Assembly: GCF_900637635.1 (NCBI RefSeq)
Contig: NZ_LR134383.1
Coordinates: forward strand, 950,501-1,014,500
Direction of reading: 5' to 3'
DNA: 64,000 nucleotides
DNA from: Legionella jordanis
GTDB taxonomy: Bacteria > Pseudomonadota > Gammaproteobacteria > Legionellales > Legionellaceae
Positions within the stretch are counted from its first letter, which is position 1. Every line of letters begins with the position of its first letter. Position numbers and translations under genes: made by a program. The notes below the pieces were generated by a model. It worked only from the letters and a program-made list of their open reading frames with translations. It was not told the DNA's origin and did not search any database. This document shows, one piece after another, positions 46,361-54,783 of this stretch.

Positions 46361-46371
46361 TGACTGTCACT

Positions 46372-46743
46372 CATAAGGACAATAAATGGATGCAAGCGAC
46401 AAATTTGAAATCGAACCAGCGCGTGACAGAACCATTTTGAAGTTTTAATCGGTTTTGAGTGAATGTTCTACGAGGAGGTCACATTGCCGAAAATAGGCGG
46501 TTACAAAATGTATAATGTCAAAGAACAAATGCAAATAAATAACTGATGATTTATTACGTCATTCATTTGGTGAAAATCACAGTCATCTATGAAAACCTAA
46601 AATTATGTATTGAATTTTCATTCGCACGGGAAAAAATTTAACACAAAGTAAGCAAAGCATTCTTTCACAATCTTATTGCTTATACCTGGAATTTTACTGC
46701 GGAATTCATGATACAAAATTTACATTAAGTGACCTATATAAAT
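46372..46743. other. Intergenic stretch without a clear gene
   Basis: About 370 bp of AT-rich sequence. On the + strand an AAGGAC-led 20-codon frame (ATG at 46387, MDASDKFEIEPARDRTILKF) could be a truncated gene start. No RNA gene or terminator is evident. Confidence 0.4.
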
Positions 46744-46914
46744 CTATTTGCCACTTCTTTTATCCGTGGTTTTGTCTTTATCGGCCCGAATGGCAAAGCC
46801 GTAGCCGTCGTCTCCTGAGGTTTTTTGGCGCTTTCCACCAACGACATTCTTTAAATCTTTTCCGTGTATTTCTTTCATTGATTTCTCTTCTGAATGTTTG
46901 GATGATTTTTTCAT
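46744..46914 (-). CDS. Small peptide with double-glycine leader (bacteriocin-like precursor)
   Basis: A 56-residue frame: an N-terminal polar part (MKKSSKHSEEKSMKEIHGKD), then LKNVVGG at residues 21-27, then a 29-residue core KRQKTSGDDGYGFAIRADKD ending in KRSGK. The segment MKEIHGKDLKNVVGG matches the pattern of double-glycine leaders (M-x-E-L-x-x-x-x-L-x-x-V-x-GG) cleaved by C39-peptidase ABC exporters. The core is hydrophilic and Lys/Asp-rich with no cysteine. GAGA lies about 7 nt before the ATG. No processing transporter is in the window. A longer overlapping frame on the same strand lacks any leader-like feature and is less convincing. Confidence 0.6.
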   Translation of the reverse strand: MKKSSKHSEEKSMKEIHGKDLKNVVGGKRQKTSGDDGYGFAIRADKDKTTDKRSGK

Positions 46915-47062
46915 GATTGTCTCTATAAATGTAAGCGCATTTTAAGTTTAGTTCATTATGTTTAATTATTCCCATTTGCATAAATCATTCAAAAAAACTT
47001 TCAGAAATAAGTTATAGCCGAACATATTTAAAATAAGACTAAATCAGCTATTTTCATTGAAT

Positions 47063-47620
47063 TTATTGAACCGCTTCTTTGATTTGAGCTTTCATTTCGG
47101 GAGTCACTTCAGCGGCACGGGGTGCTAATATTACAGTTCCTCGAGTGCCATTTTGCTGAATGTCATTAATTAACATGTTCATTTCTGCAATTTCACGAAC
47201 CTGAGCTTCTATTATGCCATCCGCTAATTTGCGGACACGTGGATCCACAATATTCGCTTTACTTGCATTATTTACGGCAATGGAGTGATGAGGAATCATT
47301 GATTTCATGAAAGAAACATCGGTTATGAACGTCTGATTCCTGTTTAAAACTAATAGCAAAATAAAAGCAAGAACAGCCAAGATGAGAATAATTATTTTAG
47401 TTAGATTTCCCTTATACATCGACCACATAAATCCGAGCATTACAATGGTCATCACACACCCCATGACCAATGACGCAAGAAATCGATTGATGCTAAACAT
47501 GGCGTCATTGAATGAGTAGACTAATTGGTACATCAAGAAAAACATGATGAAGGTTGAGGTGATTATCATCGCAAAGAATCGACACCAGCCCATGTGCAAT
47601 TTTTTATTTTGATTTTCCAT
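47063..47620 (-). CDS. DUF305 membrane protein
   Basis: The 185-residue product has three membrane helices (about residues 12-33, 44-67, 75-92) followed by a DUF305 domain facing outside. The signature [19 protein letters not shown], then [22 protein letters not shown] is present. DUF305 is a ferritin-like helical domain often linked to copper or other metal stress; the two adjacent His of MIPHH may bind metal. AAGGAGAATT precedes the ATG. It stands alone; function uncertain. Confidence 0.87.
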   Translation of the reverse strand: MENQNKKLHMGWCRFFAMIITSTFIMFFLMYQLVYSFNDAMFSINRFLASLVMGCVMTIVMLGFMWSMYKGNLTKIIILILAVLAFILLLVLNRNQTFITDVSFMKSMIPHHSIAVNNASKANIVDPRVRKLADGIIEAQVREIAEMNMLINDIQQNGTRGTVILAPRAAEVTPEMKAQIKEAVQ

Positions 47621-47777
47621 CCCAATTCTCCTTTTAAGGAATGAATAACTATGATTTCAGTGGCCCTCCATATCTTAGTTCTAAATTACAGTACAAGAAT
47701 AGATGGTTTGGGAATGGGTTATCCGAATCAGCCGGCCAAAACATTCAGATGTAAATTTAATTTCTAATTTGGATACT

Positions 47778-48851
47778 TTAGACGTCAGCACCGAAGATTG
47801 CGGCCAAGTGCCTATCTGATCCTGAGGATTGGGCATACATTGCAAAATCATGACGATTTTGGTGGGCCTTACGCAGAGTTAGGAAAGTGGATTCCAAATC
47901 CTTTGCATTTTTTAAAACCTCAGTTTCATAAATGGGGTTGTACAGGGAGAGAACGCAATCTTCCCAGTCGGTTCTAGCTGGGAAATCAACAGGTTTTGTT
48001 ATAGTAGCGGGGAGTGAAGGGGGGGAGAGAAGACCAAGGGCCTTGTGTAATTTTTCGCTTACTGCTTTTACAGAGCTATCCTTTGCCTCAATGCTGTGGC
48101 CAGCAATGTGAGGCGTGCATAGGGTTGCAAAACGGACTATATTGGCACTAATGGAGGGTTCGTTTTGATAAACATCCGTGCAATAAATAAGTGAAGGCTT
48201 TGCCTCCAATAAATCATCCTCGTTAACGATGCCGCCACGAGAGGCATTGAGGATGATTGCACCGTCTTTTAAACGTTTCAGTACGTTTTTGTTAATTAGA
48301 TTTCGACTAGGGTAAGGCGGTAAAGCATTCAAATTTGCGTGGATGCTTATCAAATCACAATGCTGTACCTCTGCCAATAAACAACTTTGAAAGCTTTTAT
48401 CCCGCAATTCTTTGGGTGGGTCAAATTGGATGACTGACATACCTGCAGCCTTCAATCTTTGCGCGACTTTAGAACCCACCTGACCTGCTCCAATGACGGC
48501 GGCTTTATTGCCTTGCAGCAGGGTGTTTTTTTTTAGATAGGCCAATTGGGCAATAATGTAATCGGCAACGGCAGGAGCATTACATCCCTTGGCATCAATG
48601 AGATAAATGTTTTGAGTTTTTAGGAAGTCTTCATCAATGTGATCAGTTCCGCTGCTGGCTGTAGCCACATAGCTTAAGCTGGAATTTAGCAATAAATCGC
48701 GATCAACTTTTAGGTTGGCTCGGCAGAGCAAAATATTTTGTTGAGGCAGTAGGGCAGGGATTTCTTTCGCATGATGGTAAAGACTAAGCTTAAAAGGCTT
48801 TGGAAAGGCAGCGGTTAATCCCGGTAAAGTCGCATCGGCTAAGATATTCAT
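47778..48851 (-). CDS. pdxB: Erythronate-4-phosphate dehydrogenase PdxB
   Basis: Oxidises 4-phosphoerythronate in the de novo pyridoxal-phosphate pathway. D-isomer hydroxyacid dehydrogenase fold: ATASSGTDHIDEDFL, NAD loop GAGQVG at 121-126, NASRGGIVNEDDLL and TPHIAGHS with the catalytic His. The C-terminal dimerisation extension gives the 357-aa length that separates PdxB from other family members. Its start overlaps the end of the M50 protease gene by 4 nt. Confidence 0.93.
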   Translation of the reverse strand: MNILADATLPGLTAAFPKPFKLSLYHHAKEIPALLPQQNILLCRANLKVDRDLLLNSSLSYVATASSGTDHIDEDFLKTQNIYLIDAKGCNAPAVADYIIAQLAYLKKNTLLQGNKAAVIGAGQVGSKVAQRLKAAGMSVIQFDPPKELRDKSFQSCLLAEVQHCDLISIHANLNALPPYPSRNLINKNVLKRLKDGAIILNASRGGIVNEDDLLEAKPSLIYCTDVYQNEPSISANIVRFATLCTPHIAGHSIEAKDSSVKAVSEKLHKALGLLSPPSLPATITKPVDFPARTDWEDCVLSLYNPIYETEVLKNAKDLESTFLTLRKAHQNRHDFAMYAQSSGSDRHLAAIFGADV

Positions 48852-49507
48852 AAATTAAATAAACCGCGTAAAACTTGCAGCGACCATTGTATGGGGGGAT
48901 TGATTATAAATCCTAAAATACCAGTAAACATCAGCAACAGTAGAATAATAAATCCAAATGGTTCGATTTTCTCATATTTTACAGCAACGTTTGCTGGCAA
49001 AAGACTGCCCAGAATACGACTGCCATCCAAAGGGGGAATAGGAATTAAATTGAGCCAAGCGAGGAGTAAATTAATGATAATACCCGCTCGCGAGGATAGA
49101 ACCAGAAATAAAGCAGCATTTGAAGATTGTGGATTGAGCATTAATCCCAACTTGAAAAGTCCAGCCCACATCAAAGCCATAAGCAAGTTGGATAATGGCC
49201 CTGCAGCAGTAGCTAAAGCCACATCCCGACGCGGATTCCTAAATTGAGACGGATTAATTGGAACGGGTTTTGCCCAGCCAAATACAAAATTAAACTGGCT
49301 GAGAATTAGAATAACTATTGGGACAATTACCGTTCCAAACAAATCAATATGGCGGAGCGGGTTAAAACTTAGTCGTCCCATCATTTTAGCCGTGGTATCT
49401 CCTAACCTATAGGCAACCCAGCCGTGAGCCGCTTCATGCAAAGTAATTGCAAAAAGTACAGGAATCAACCAAATGGTTATCTGTTGGACAGTAGAGAGCT
49501 CGAGCAT
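48848..49507 (-). CDS. Site-2-protease-like membrane metallopeptidase (M50 family)
   Basis: Zinc metalloprotease of the compact M50/S2P type that lacks a PDZ domain. Zinc motif HEAAH is at 24-28, and the second motif LNLIPIPPLDGSRIL provides the third ligand Asp. About five hydrophobic helices lie in 219 aa. Text such as GRLSFNPLRHIDLFGTVIVPI is typical of the YwhC/Rip-like subgroup. The substrate is unknown. It forms an operon with pdxB and is divergent from the ArnT-like gene. Confidence 0.92.
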   Translation of the reverse strand: MLELSTVQQITIWLIPVLFAITLHEAAHGWVAYRLGDTTAKMMGRLSFNPLRHIDLFGTVIVPIVILILSQFNFVFGWAKPVPINPSQFRNPRRDVALATAAGPLSNLLMALMWAGLFKLGLMLNPQSSNAALFLVLSSRAGIIINLLLAWLNLIPIPPLDGSRILGSLLPANVAVKYEKIEPFGFIILLLLMFTGILGFIINPPIQWSLQVLRGLFNL

Positions 49508-49576
49508 GGCAAGATACTAGCGAATAAATAGGTCATTTTAGCGATAGTAACTGGTCATCTCAAGTTATTCAAAAAA

Positions 49577-49605
49577 TTGCCAGCAGTAGGGATGCTTTGT
49601 ATAGC
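49577..49605 (+). promoter_or_regulatory. Possible promoter of the envelope glycolipid cassette
   Basis: TTGCCA and TATAGC with a 17-bp spacer lie about 20 bp before the assigned ATG at 49626. The short leader leaves little room, and no ribosome-binding site is seen there, so a slightly different start or weak translation is possible. Confidence 0.4.
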
Positions 49606-49625
49606 ATTCTATTGCAGCTTCTTAT

Positions 49626-51302
49626 ATGATTCTCCATTTGAATTTTTGGGTTAAAATTTTGTCCAAGCTACAGCATACCCTAATACTCGTTTGCTTTTCT
49701 TTGCTTCTGCTTCTTCCTGGCATTACCGCCATGCCGGTTACCGATAGGGATGAAGCCCATTTTGCCCAAGCAAGCAGACAGATGCTGCAAACGGGGAATT
49801 ATTTCCAGGTTCGGTTCCAGGAAAATACCCGCTTTCAAAAACCTCCTGGCATTAACTGGTTGCAAGCTGCCAGTGTGGGTTTATTTAGCAATGCCGATGC
49901 GAATGAAATTTGGCCTTACCGTATTCCTTCTACCTTAGGCGCTTTATTTTCGATTCTCCTGCTGTATTTTTTTTCTCGTCAGTTTGTCAATTCGAATACA
50001 GCATTTTTAGCGTCCGCATTATGTGCCACGTCATTGTTGTTGATTGTTGAAGCCCATATTGCGGTTATTGATGCTTCTTTGCTATCCGCTGTCTTGTTAA
50101 TGCAAGGCGCGCTTTGGCAAATTTATGAGAAAGGGCTGAGAAGAGAGCCTGTTCATTGGGGATGGGCTTTTTGCTTTTGGTTTGCCATGACTTACGGCAT
50201 GGTTTTAAAAGGTGTTACCCCCCTTGTCGGAATATTGACCGTCATTAGCCTTTGTCTGATTGAAAAACGCGTGGATTGGTTAAAAGAACTGCGGCTCTAT
50301 CGTGGCCTTGCATTTTTCATGGTTAGCACCCTGGCCTGGTTAGGGATGTTGAATGCAGCAGAAAACAGCAACTATCTCATGCAAATGCTCCACAAAGATT
50401 TATTGCCTAAGTTACAAGGCGGGCACGAATCCCACGGCAAGCCACCTTTGTTTCACTTAGCCATTCTACCTTTGACCTTCTGGCCTGCTTCTTTGTTTTT
50501 ATGGCAAGGAGGGGTTTATACGGTGCTTAACCGCCATCAGAAGATAATTAAATTTTTATTGGCCTGGATAATCCCGACCTGGTTTTTTTTCGAAATCATG
50601 CCGACCAAATTGCCACAATACGTTTTGCCTACTTTTCCAGCCATCGCTTTAATTTGTGCTCTGGCTATCAATAGTCAAAAAGACAGGGAACATTCGCCAG
50701 GAAAATGGCTGCATGGTTTACAAATTATGTGGGGCTTATTGTCGATTGGCTTTGCATTTGCAGTGGCGATATTGCCTTATCTGGTGACCCAGCAAATACC
50801 TTGGATCAGCATTATATTTTTTGTTTTAATCGCATCCATGACGGTCCTAGCTATTTACTTTGCCTGGCATGGAGCCTACCGCCGCGCCAGCCTCGTGATA
50901 TTGTTGACTGCTCTTAGTGCTTACCCACTTATATTTACTAAAATCATTCCTCCTCTTGAACCCTTGTGGTTATCCCAAAATGTCGCGCAGCTCATTAATC
51001 AAAATCGAATTTCAGCAAGCGAGCCTTTGCTGGTGGTCGGTTACTCAGAGCCAAGCCTGGTGTTTAATTTAAACACCAAACTTGTAAAATTTATGGATGA
51101 ATCTTCAGCAGTGCAAGAGCTAAAAAGGGCGCCACAGCGGTTGGCCCTTATTGATCGTGCTATCTTTAATGAATGGCTGCAAGGGGGCCTTCCATTAACG
51201 ATCAGAGCACAAAGTCAGGGCTTCAATTACACAAAAGGTAAATGGGTTGAACTTTATCTGGTAGAACCACGACAACGAGGAGATAAGAATGCCACCATTT
51301 GA
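49626..51302 (+). CDS. ArnT-like GT-C glycosyltransferase
   Basis: Polyprenyl-phosphate-dependent membrane glycosyltransferase of the ArnT/PMT type; ArnT adds aminoarabinose to lipid A. The catalytic loop motif VTDRDEAHFAQASRQML is at 38-54, followed by RFQKPPGINWLQ. About a dozen hydrophobic helices precede a small periplasmic C-terminal domain. The 558-aa length fits. It overlaps the next gene by 14 nt and heads a four-gene cassette (GT-C, PAP2, GT2, LAB_N). The sugar is unknown; no arnA/arnB genes are here, so aminoarabinose is not established. Confidence 0.88.
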   Translation: MILHLNFWVKILSKLQHTLILVCFSLLLLLPGITAMPVTDRDEAHFAQASRQMLQTGNYFQVRFQENTRFQKPPGINWLQAASVGLFSNADANEIWPYRIPSTLGALFSILLLYFFSRQFVNSNTAFLASALCATSLLLIVEAHIAVIDASLLSAVLLMQGALWQIYEKGLRREPVHWGWAFCFWFAMTYGMVLKGVTPLVGILTVISLCLIEKRVDWLKELRLYRGLAFFMVSTLAWLGMLNAAENSNYLMQMLHKDLLPKLQGGHESHGKPPLFHLAILPLTFWPASLFLWQGGVYTVLNRHQKIIKFLLAWIIPTWFFFEIMPTKLPQYVLPTFPAIALICALAINSQKDREHSPGKWLHGLQIMWGLLSIGFAFAVAILPYLVTQQIPWISIIFFVLIASMTVLAIYFAWHGAYRRASLVILLTALSAYPLIFTKIIPPLEPLWLSQNVAQLINQNRISASEPLLVVGYSEPSLVFNLNTKLVKFMDESSAVQELKRAPQRLALIDRAIFNEWLQGGLPLTIRAQSQGFNYTKGKWVELYLVEPRQRGDKNATI

Positions 51303-51939
51303 TCGCTTTTTAGCGATAATGACAAAACCTTGGTTCATGTTAAGCTATGTCGGTTTAATTGCATTTTCTTTTTTATATCTTGACCGCCCGATTGCTGAAT
51401 ATTTTTACCATCTGGATCTAAGACTCCACTTTCCCTTAATTAATTCAATTACCCGCTTAGGCTTAGGCATCGTTTACCTGCCCGCCTTAGCGTTGTTGAC
51501 ATTAATTTTTCGATACATTGTTAAAAACCAGGAATGGGCTGCGCGCACGATGTTTTTATTTATCTGCGTGGCTATTCCTGGGGTGATTTGCGGTTTTTTA
51601 AAAGTCCTTTTCGGACGAGCACGACCCAATTTGTGGCTGCATTACGACGTGTATGGCTTTTTCGGCTTACAATTGCATGTGCCGTTTTGGTCATTTCCTT
51701 CTGGACATACAACAACCATCATGAGTCTGGCGTTTGGGTTGATAATCCTCTTTCCGCGCTATACCTATGCTTTCTTAATAGCAGGAATTACGGTGGCTCT
51801 TTCTCGCGTATTGTTAAACCATCATTATTTGAGCGACGTTTTGGCGGCTAGTTATTTAAGCTTGCTTGAAATAGGCATTTTACTCTGCTTTTTACGCCGA
51901 AAATCCTGGCTAGCACCGGCCTGGGGACATGCAGTATAA
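51289..51939 (+). CDS. PAP2 superfamily membrane phosphatase
   Basis: Integral-membrane acid phosphatase. The three catalytic motifs are intact: K105-x6-R112-P113 (KVLFGRARP), PSGH 137-140 and S172-R173-x5-H179-x3-D183. About six helices lie in 216 aa. GAGGAG lies 7 nt before the ATG inside the preceding gene. Possible substrates are undecaprenyl pyrophosphate or lipid A phosphates (LpxE/LpxF-like); the cassette context favours lipid A or lipid-carrier processing. Confidence 0.92.
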   Translation: MPPFDRFLAIMTKPWFMLSYVGLIAFSFLYLDRPIAEYFYHLDLRLHFPLINSITRLGLGIVYLPALALLTLIFRYIVKNQEWAARTMFLFICVAIPGVICGFLKVLFGRARPNLWLHYDVYGFFGLQLHVPFWSFPSGHTTTIMSLAFGLIILFPRYTYAFLIAGITVALSRVLLNHHYLSDVLAASYLSLLEIGILLCFLRRKSWLAPAWGHAV

Positions 51940-51979
51940 TGCCCGCTTTCATGTTTACTTTAGAAGAGTAATACCAATA

Positions 51980-52702
51980 ATGACCCCTAATGAGCTTTCA
52001 ATCATCATTCCTGTTTACAATGAAGTAGATAACGTGGAGAGTTTATATCAGGAAATTGTTGCGGCTTTGCCGAAGGAACAATTTATTTATGAAGTAATCT
52101 TTGTTGATGATGGAAGCACAGATGGTACTTCAGACCGCTTAAGAGCACTTTCTCAGCAATTCGATAATCTAAAGGTTGTTTATCACAAAAGAAATTATGG
52201 TCAAAGTGCCGGCCTTGTCAGTGGAGCCAGAGCGGCACAATATCCCATGCTTGTTACCCTCGATGGCGATGGGCAGAATGATCCTAACGACATTCCTCTT
52301 TTGTTTAAACATCTAAAAGATGCAAAGACTGTTGTGCTCGGAAATCGAAAGAAAAGAGATGACAACGGCTTAAGGAGGATTTCATCACGCGTTGGTAATG
52401 GCATTAGAAAGCGGCTTTTAGACGATGATTGCCCCGATACCGGATGCAGTTTAAAACTCTTTCCAAGGGAAGCCTTCTTAGCACTTCCCCATTTCAATCA
52501 TTTGCATCGGTTTTTGCCCGCTCTTTTTATTCGGGCTGGTTTTAAACTGGTAAATGTGCCAGTCAATCATCGTCCGAGATGGCATGGTGTTTCAAAGTAT
52601 GGTGTGATGAATCGATTGTTTGTAGGCATTCATGATCTCATAGGTGTTCGCTGGCTGCTAAAACGACCCTGTGCGCCGGAGGTATCCACTCATGAAAACT
52701 GA
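51980..52702 (+). CDS. Family 2 glycosyltransferase (ArnC / dolichyl-phosphate-mannose synthase type)
   Basis: Transfers a sugar from a nucleotide donor to a polyprenyl phosphate to make the donor used by GT-C enzymes. LSIIIPVYNE starts the GT-A fold, FVDDGSTDGT and LDGDGQNDP give the metal/nucleotide motifs. The 240-aa form has no C-terminal membrane helices, unlike ArnC. The frame is open to 51929, but the ATG at 51980 (MTPNELSIII) puts the start just before the fold. It likely feeds the ArnT-like enzyme upstream. Confidence 0.9.
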   Translation: MTPNELSIIIPVYNEVDNVESLYQEIVAALPKEQFIYEVIFVDDGSTDGTSDRLRALSQQFDNLKVVYHKRNYGQSAGLVSGARAAQYPMLVTLDGDGQNDPNDIPLLFKHLKDAKTVVLGNRKKRDDNGLRRISSRVGNGIRKRLLDDDCPDTGCSLKLFPREAFLALPHFNHLHRFLPALFIRAGFKLVNVPVNHRPRWHGVSKYGVMNRLFVGIHDLIGVRWLLKRPCAPEVSTHEN

Positions 52703-52997
52703 AATGTACTGGTTGGCTCTTGGTTTAATTGGACAAGGAATTTTTTCCGCCCGTTTTATTGTCCAATGGCTCGTCAGTGAGAAAGAGAAAAAAAGTATTA
52801 TTCCTGTCGCATTCTGGTACCTAAGTCTTTTGGGTGGCGTGACTTTGTTGGTTTATTCTATTTATAAACAAGACCCTGTATTTATTCTTGGGCAATCCAC
52901 AGGTGTGTTCATCTATGGTAGAAACTTATATCTCATTCAGAGGGAGAGGGCTTCTCGTATGGCCAGGATAGATCGCATGAGTCAAAAGGGAATTTAA
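52692..52997 (+). CDS. Lipid A biosynthesis N-terminal (LAB_N) domain membrane protein
   Basis: The 101-residue product has three hydrophobic helices and the LAB_N signature (FSARFIVQWLVSEKEKKSIIP, then FWYLSLLGGVTLLVY and RNLYLI). Such small proteins commonly accompany polyprenyl glycosyltransferases; their own activity is not well defined. ATG 52692 is chosen because GGAGGT lies 8 nt upstream. It overlaps the glycosyltransferase gene by 11 nt and ends the cassette. Confidence 0.88.
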   Translation: MKTEMYWLALGLIGQGIFSARFIVQWLVSEKEKKSIIPVAFWYLSLLGGVTLLVYSIYKQDPVFILGQSTGVFIYGRNLYLIQRERASRMARIDRMSQKGI

Positions 52998-53191
52998 TTT
53001 AATTGGGCTATTAATTTCCTGCCCAGCTCTTATTGTTCTTTAAAGCAGTCGTGCAGTTTAATTAAGAATACCATCATTTTGGTTTAATTGGCCATTTTCC
53101 CGTTAGTTTGCACAAGGATGTGAATGGGATTGGTCGTCTGCAGTGGAGCTTGGCTGAATCTGACAAATACCTTTTAATACCACAGGTCAAG

Positions 53192-54589
53192 TTAAAACAC
53201 TAAATAAGTATGTCCTGCTATGGCCATTTTCTTCTCGGGATCCGAAATAAATTGAACAAGCGGTTTTGGCTGTTGCGAGACCCAAAAGGGAATGCTGTCT
53301 CCCAACCAAACCAGTAAACAACGTCCCTTCGGCAAGGAATAATCATTCGCGTCGGATAATAGCCAAAGATGTTTTAAAGAAAGAGCAGAGGCTAGATTTC
53401 CAAGCAACCAAAATGAATCTGACACAATCCAGTCGTCTTGTTTTGTATTCTGACCAACGAACTGGATTATGGTGCGTAATTGCTTTTCTCGTTCACGATT
53501 TTGATCCGTATGTTGAGTCAAAACCAAAATCGCCAGGAAAACCAACTCAGCAGAGAGGCAGAATATTAAAAAAAACTTTCCTGATTTTTTCACCGAAACT
53601 GTGTTTTTTAGTCGACTTAGAAACAGCAACGGAGAAAGAAACAAAATAGGCAGCAACCAACGGGATTTAAAATCATGAATATTAGCAATGACAACAAGCA
53701 ATGACAGAAAAGGCACAGCGATTAAGTGATAACGTTTAAGCAGTCTATCTTTTGCGGTGCTGAGCAGTCTGTAATTTTCCCGAGGAAAAAAAGCCCACAG
53801 ACAAGCCAAGACTGGCAGCGTAAACAACAGCAGATTTTGTACGAATTTCACAAATCCTTGCCATGAGGCATGGGTATGGGGATTGAGTTTATAAGCACTT
53901 GAAAAGGCAATTTGAGGGTGTTTTAAAATCCAATTCAAATAAGGGCTGAACATTAGTAAGCTCACCACTAGGCTCAGGATAATATAACGATTACATAAGA
54001 TCGTTTGATATTCCTTAACTGAGAGTGCCGCTGAGATGGCAATGATGAGAAAAAGAAGATAATTAAATTTGGATAGGAGGCCCAGCCCTACTATTAATCC
54101 AAAAATCAAATACCAGAGCAATTTATTTGCAGGAGCAGGTTTTACAAGCCAATACCAGGTCAAAGTAACCATGAGTAATACGGTGATGGAATGTGTATTG
54201 TCTTTAATGAGATCCAGGCCGATGGATGGAATAAGTATCCAGGAAGCCAAGCCATAAAAGGCAATGGATGAAGATTCGCAATGAATTTCGCAAATTAAAA
54301 AAAAGCAATAAAATGACAAAAACAGTAAGCTATATTTCAGCAAGGCAACCGCAATCAGATTGCTGCCAAAAAACTGGAAAAAAAAATATTGCAACCAGCT
54401 GTAAAGAGGAGGCTGACCTAAGTACCCTGGTTTAAATTGTTGAGCAAGAACGACTTGTTCAGATTCGTCTAATAACAGCACATCGCCTCGAAAATAGATT
54501 CGAATAAAAAGCAAACTGAGGCAGATTACAAAGAGTGTAAAGGAAGGGTACTCAGCCCAAAAAGCCTTTTTTGTTGTTAGAACATCCAT
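53192..54589 (-). CDS. GT-C family membrane glycosyltransferase
   Basis: Second PMT/ArnT-like enzyme, about 465 aa, with roughly ten hydrophobic helices. The first-loop acidic pair appears as LLLDESEQVVLAQQFKPGYL, followed by GQPPLYSWLQYFFFQFFG, the aromatic acceptor loop typical of the RgtA-D/ArnT group. ATG 54589 is preferred over a TTG at 54628; no good ribosome-binding site supports either. It lies convergent to the lipid-modification cassette. Donor and acceptor are unknown. Confidence 0.82.
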   Translation of the reverse strand: MDVLTTKKAFWAEYPSFTLFVICLSLLFIRIYFRGDVLLLDESEQVVLAQQFKPGYLGQPPLYSWLQYFFFQFFGSNLIAVALLKYSLLFLSFYCFFLICEIHCESSSIAFYGLASWILIPSIGLDLIKDNTHSITVLLMVTLTWYWLVKPAPANKLLWYLIFGLIVGLGLLSKFNYLLFLIIAISAALSVKEYQTILCNRYIILSLVVSLLMFSPYLNWILKHPQIAFSSAYKLNPHTHASWQGFVKFVQNLLLFTLPVLACLWAFFPRENYRLLSTAKDRLLKRYHLIAVPFLSLLVVIANIHDFKSRWLLPILFLSPLLFLSRLKNTVSVKKSGKFFLIFCLSAELVFLAILVLTQHTDQNREREKQLRTIIQFVGQNTKQDDWIVSDSFWLLGNLASALSLKHLWLLSDANDYSLPKGRCLLVWLGDSIPFWVSQQPKPLVQFISDPEKKMAIAGHTYLVF

Positions 54590-54783
54590 TTGAGGCAATA
54601 GTTCGAAGAAGAACTGGTCATTATGCAAAAAAAGTCGAGAATAAACCAGAGTCGTTCATGCGGAATGTGATTCCATTCGAAACAATTCAGTCACGCAACA
54701 AACCTAAAATTGCTTATTGGCATTTTTTTACCCTTAACTTAAGCTGTAAACAGGAGCAATAAAGCAAATAGCAGGGAGCAAAC

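Noticed and set aside
46387-46449. 20-codon frame MDASDKFEIEPARDRTILKF with AAGGAC upstream
   Set aside because: Has a fair ribosome-binding site but is very short; could be a truncated gene start, not enough to call a gene.
46778-46981. 67-codon open frame on the minus strand
   Set aside because: It overlaps the double-glycine peptide in another frame, is Arg-rich with no family text, and lacks a ribosome-binding site.
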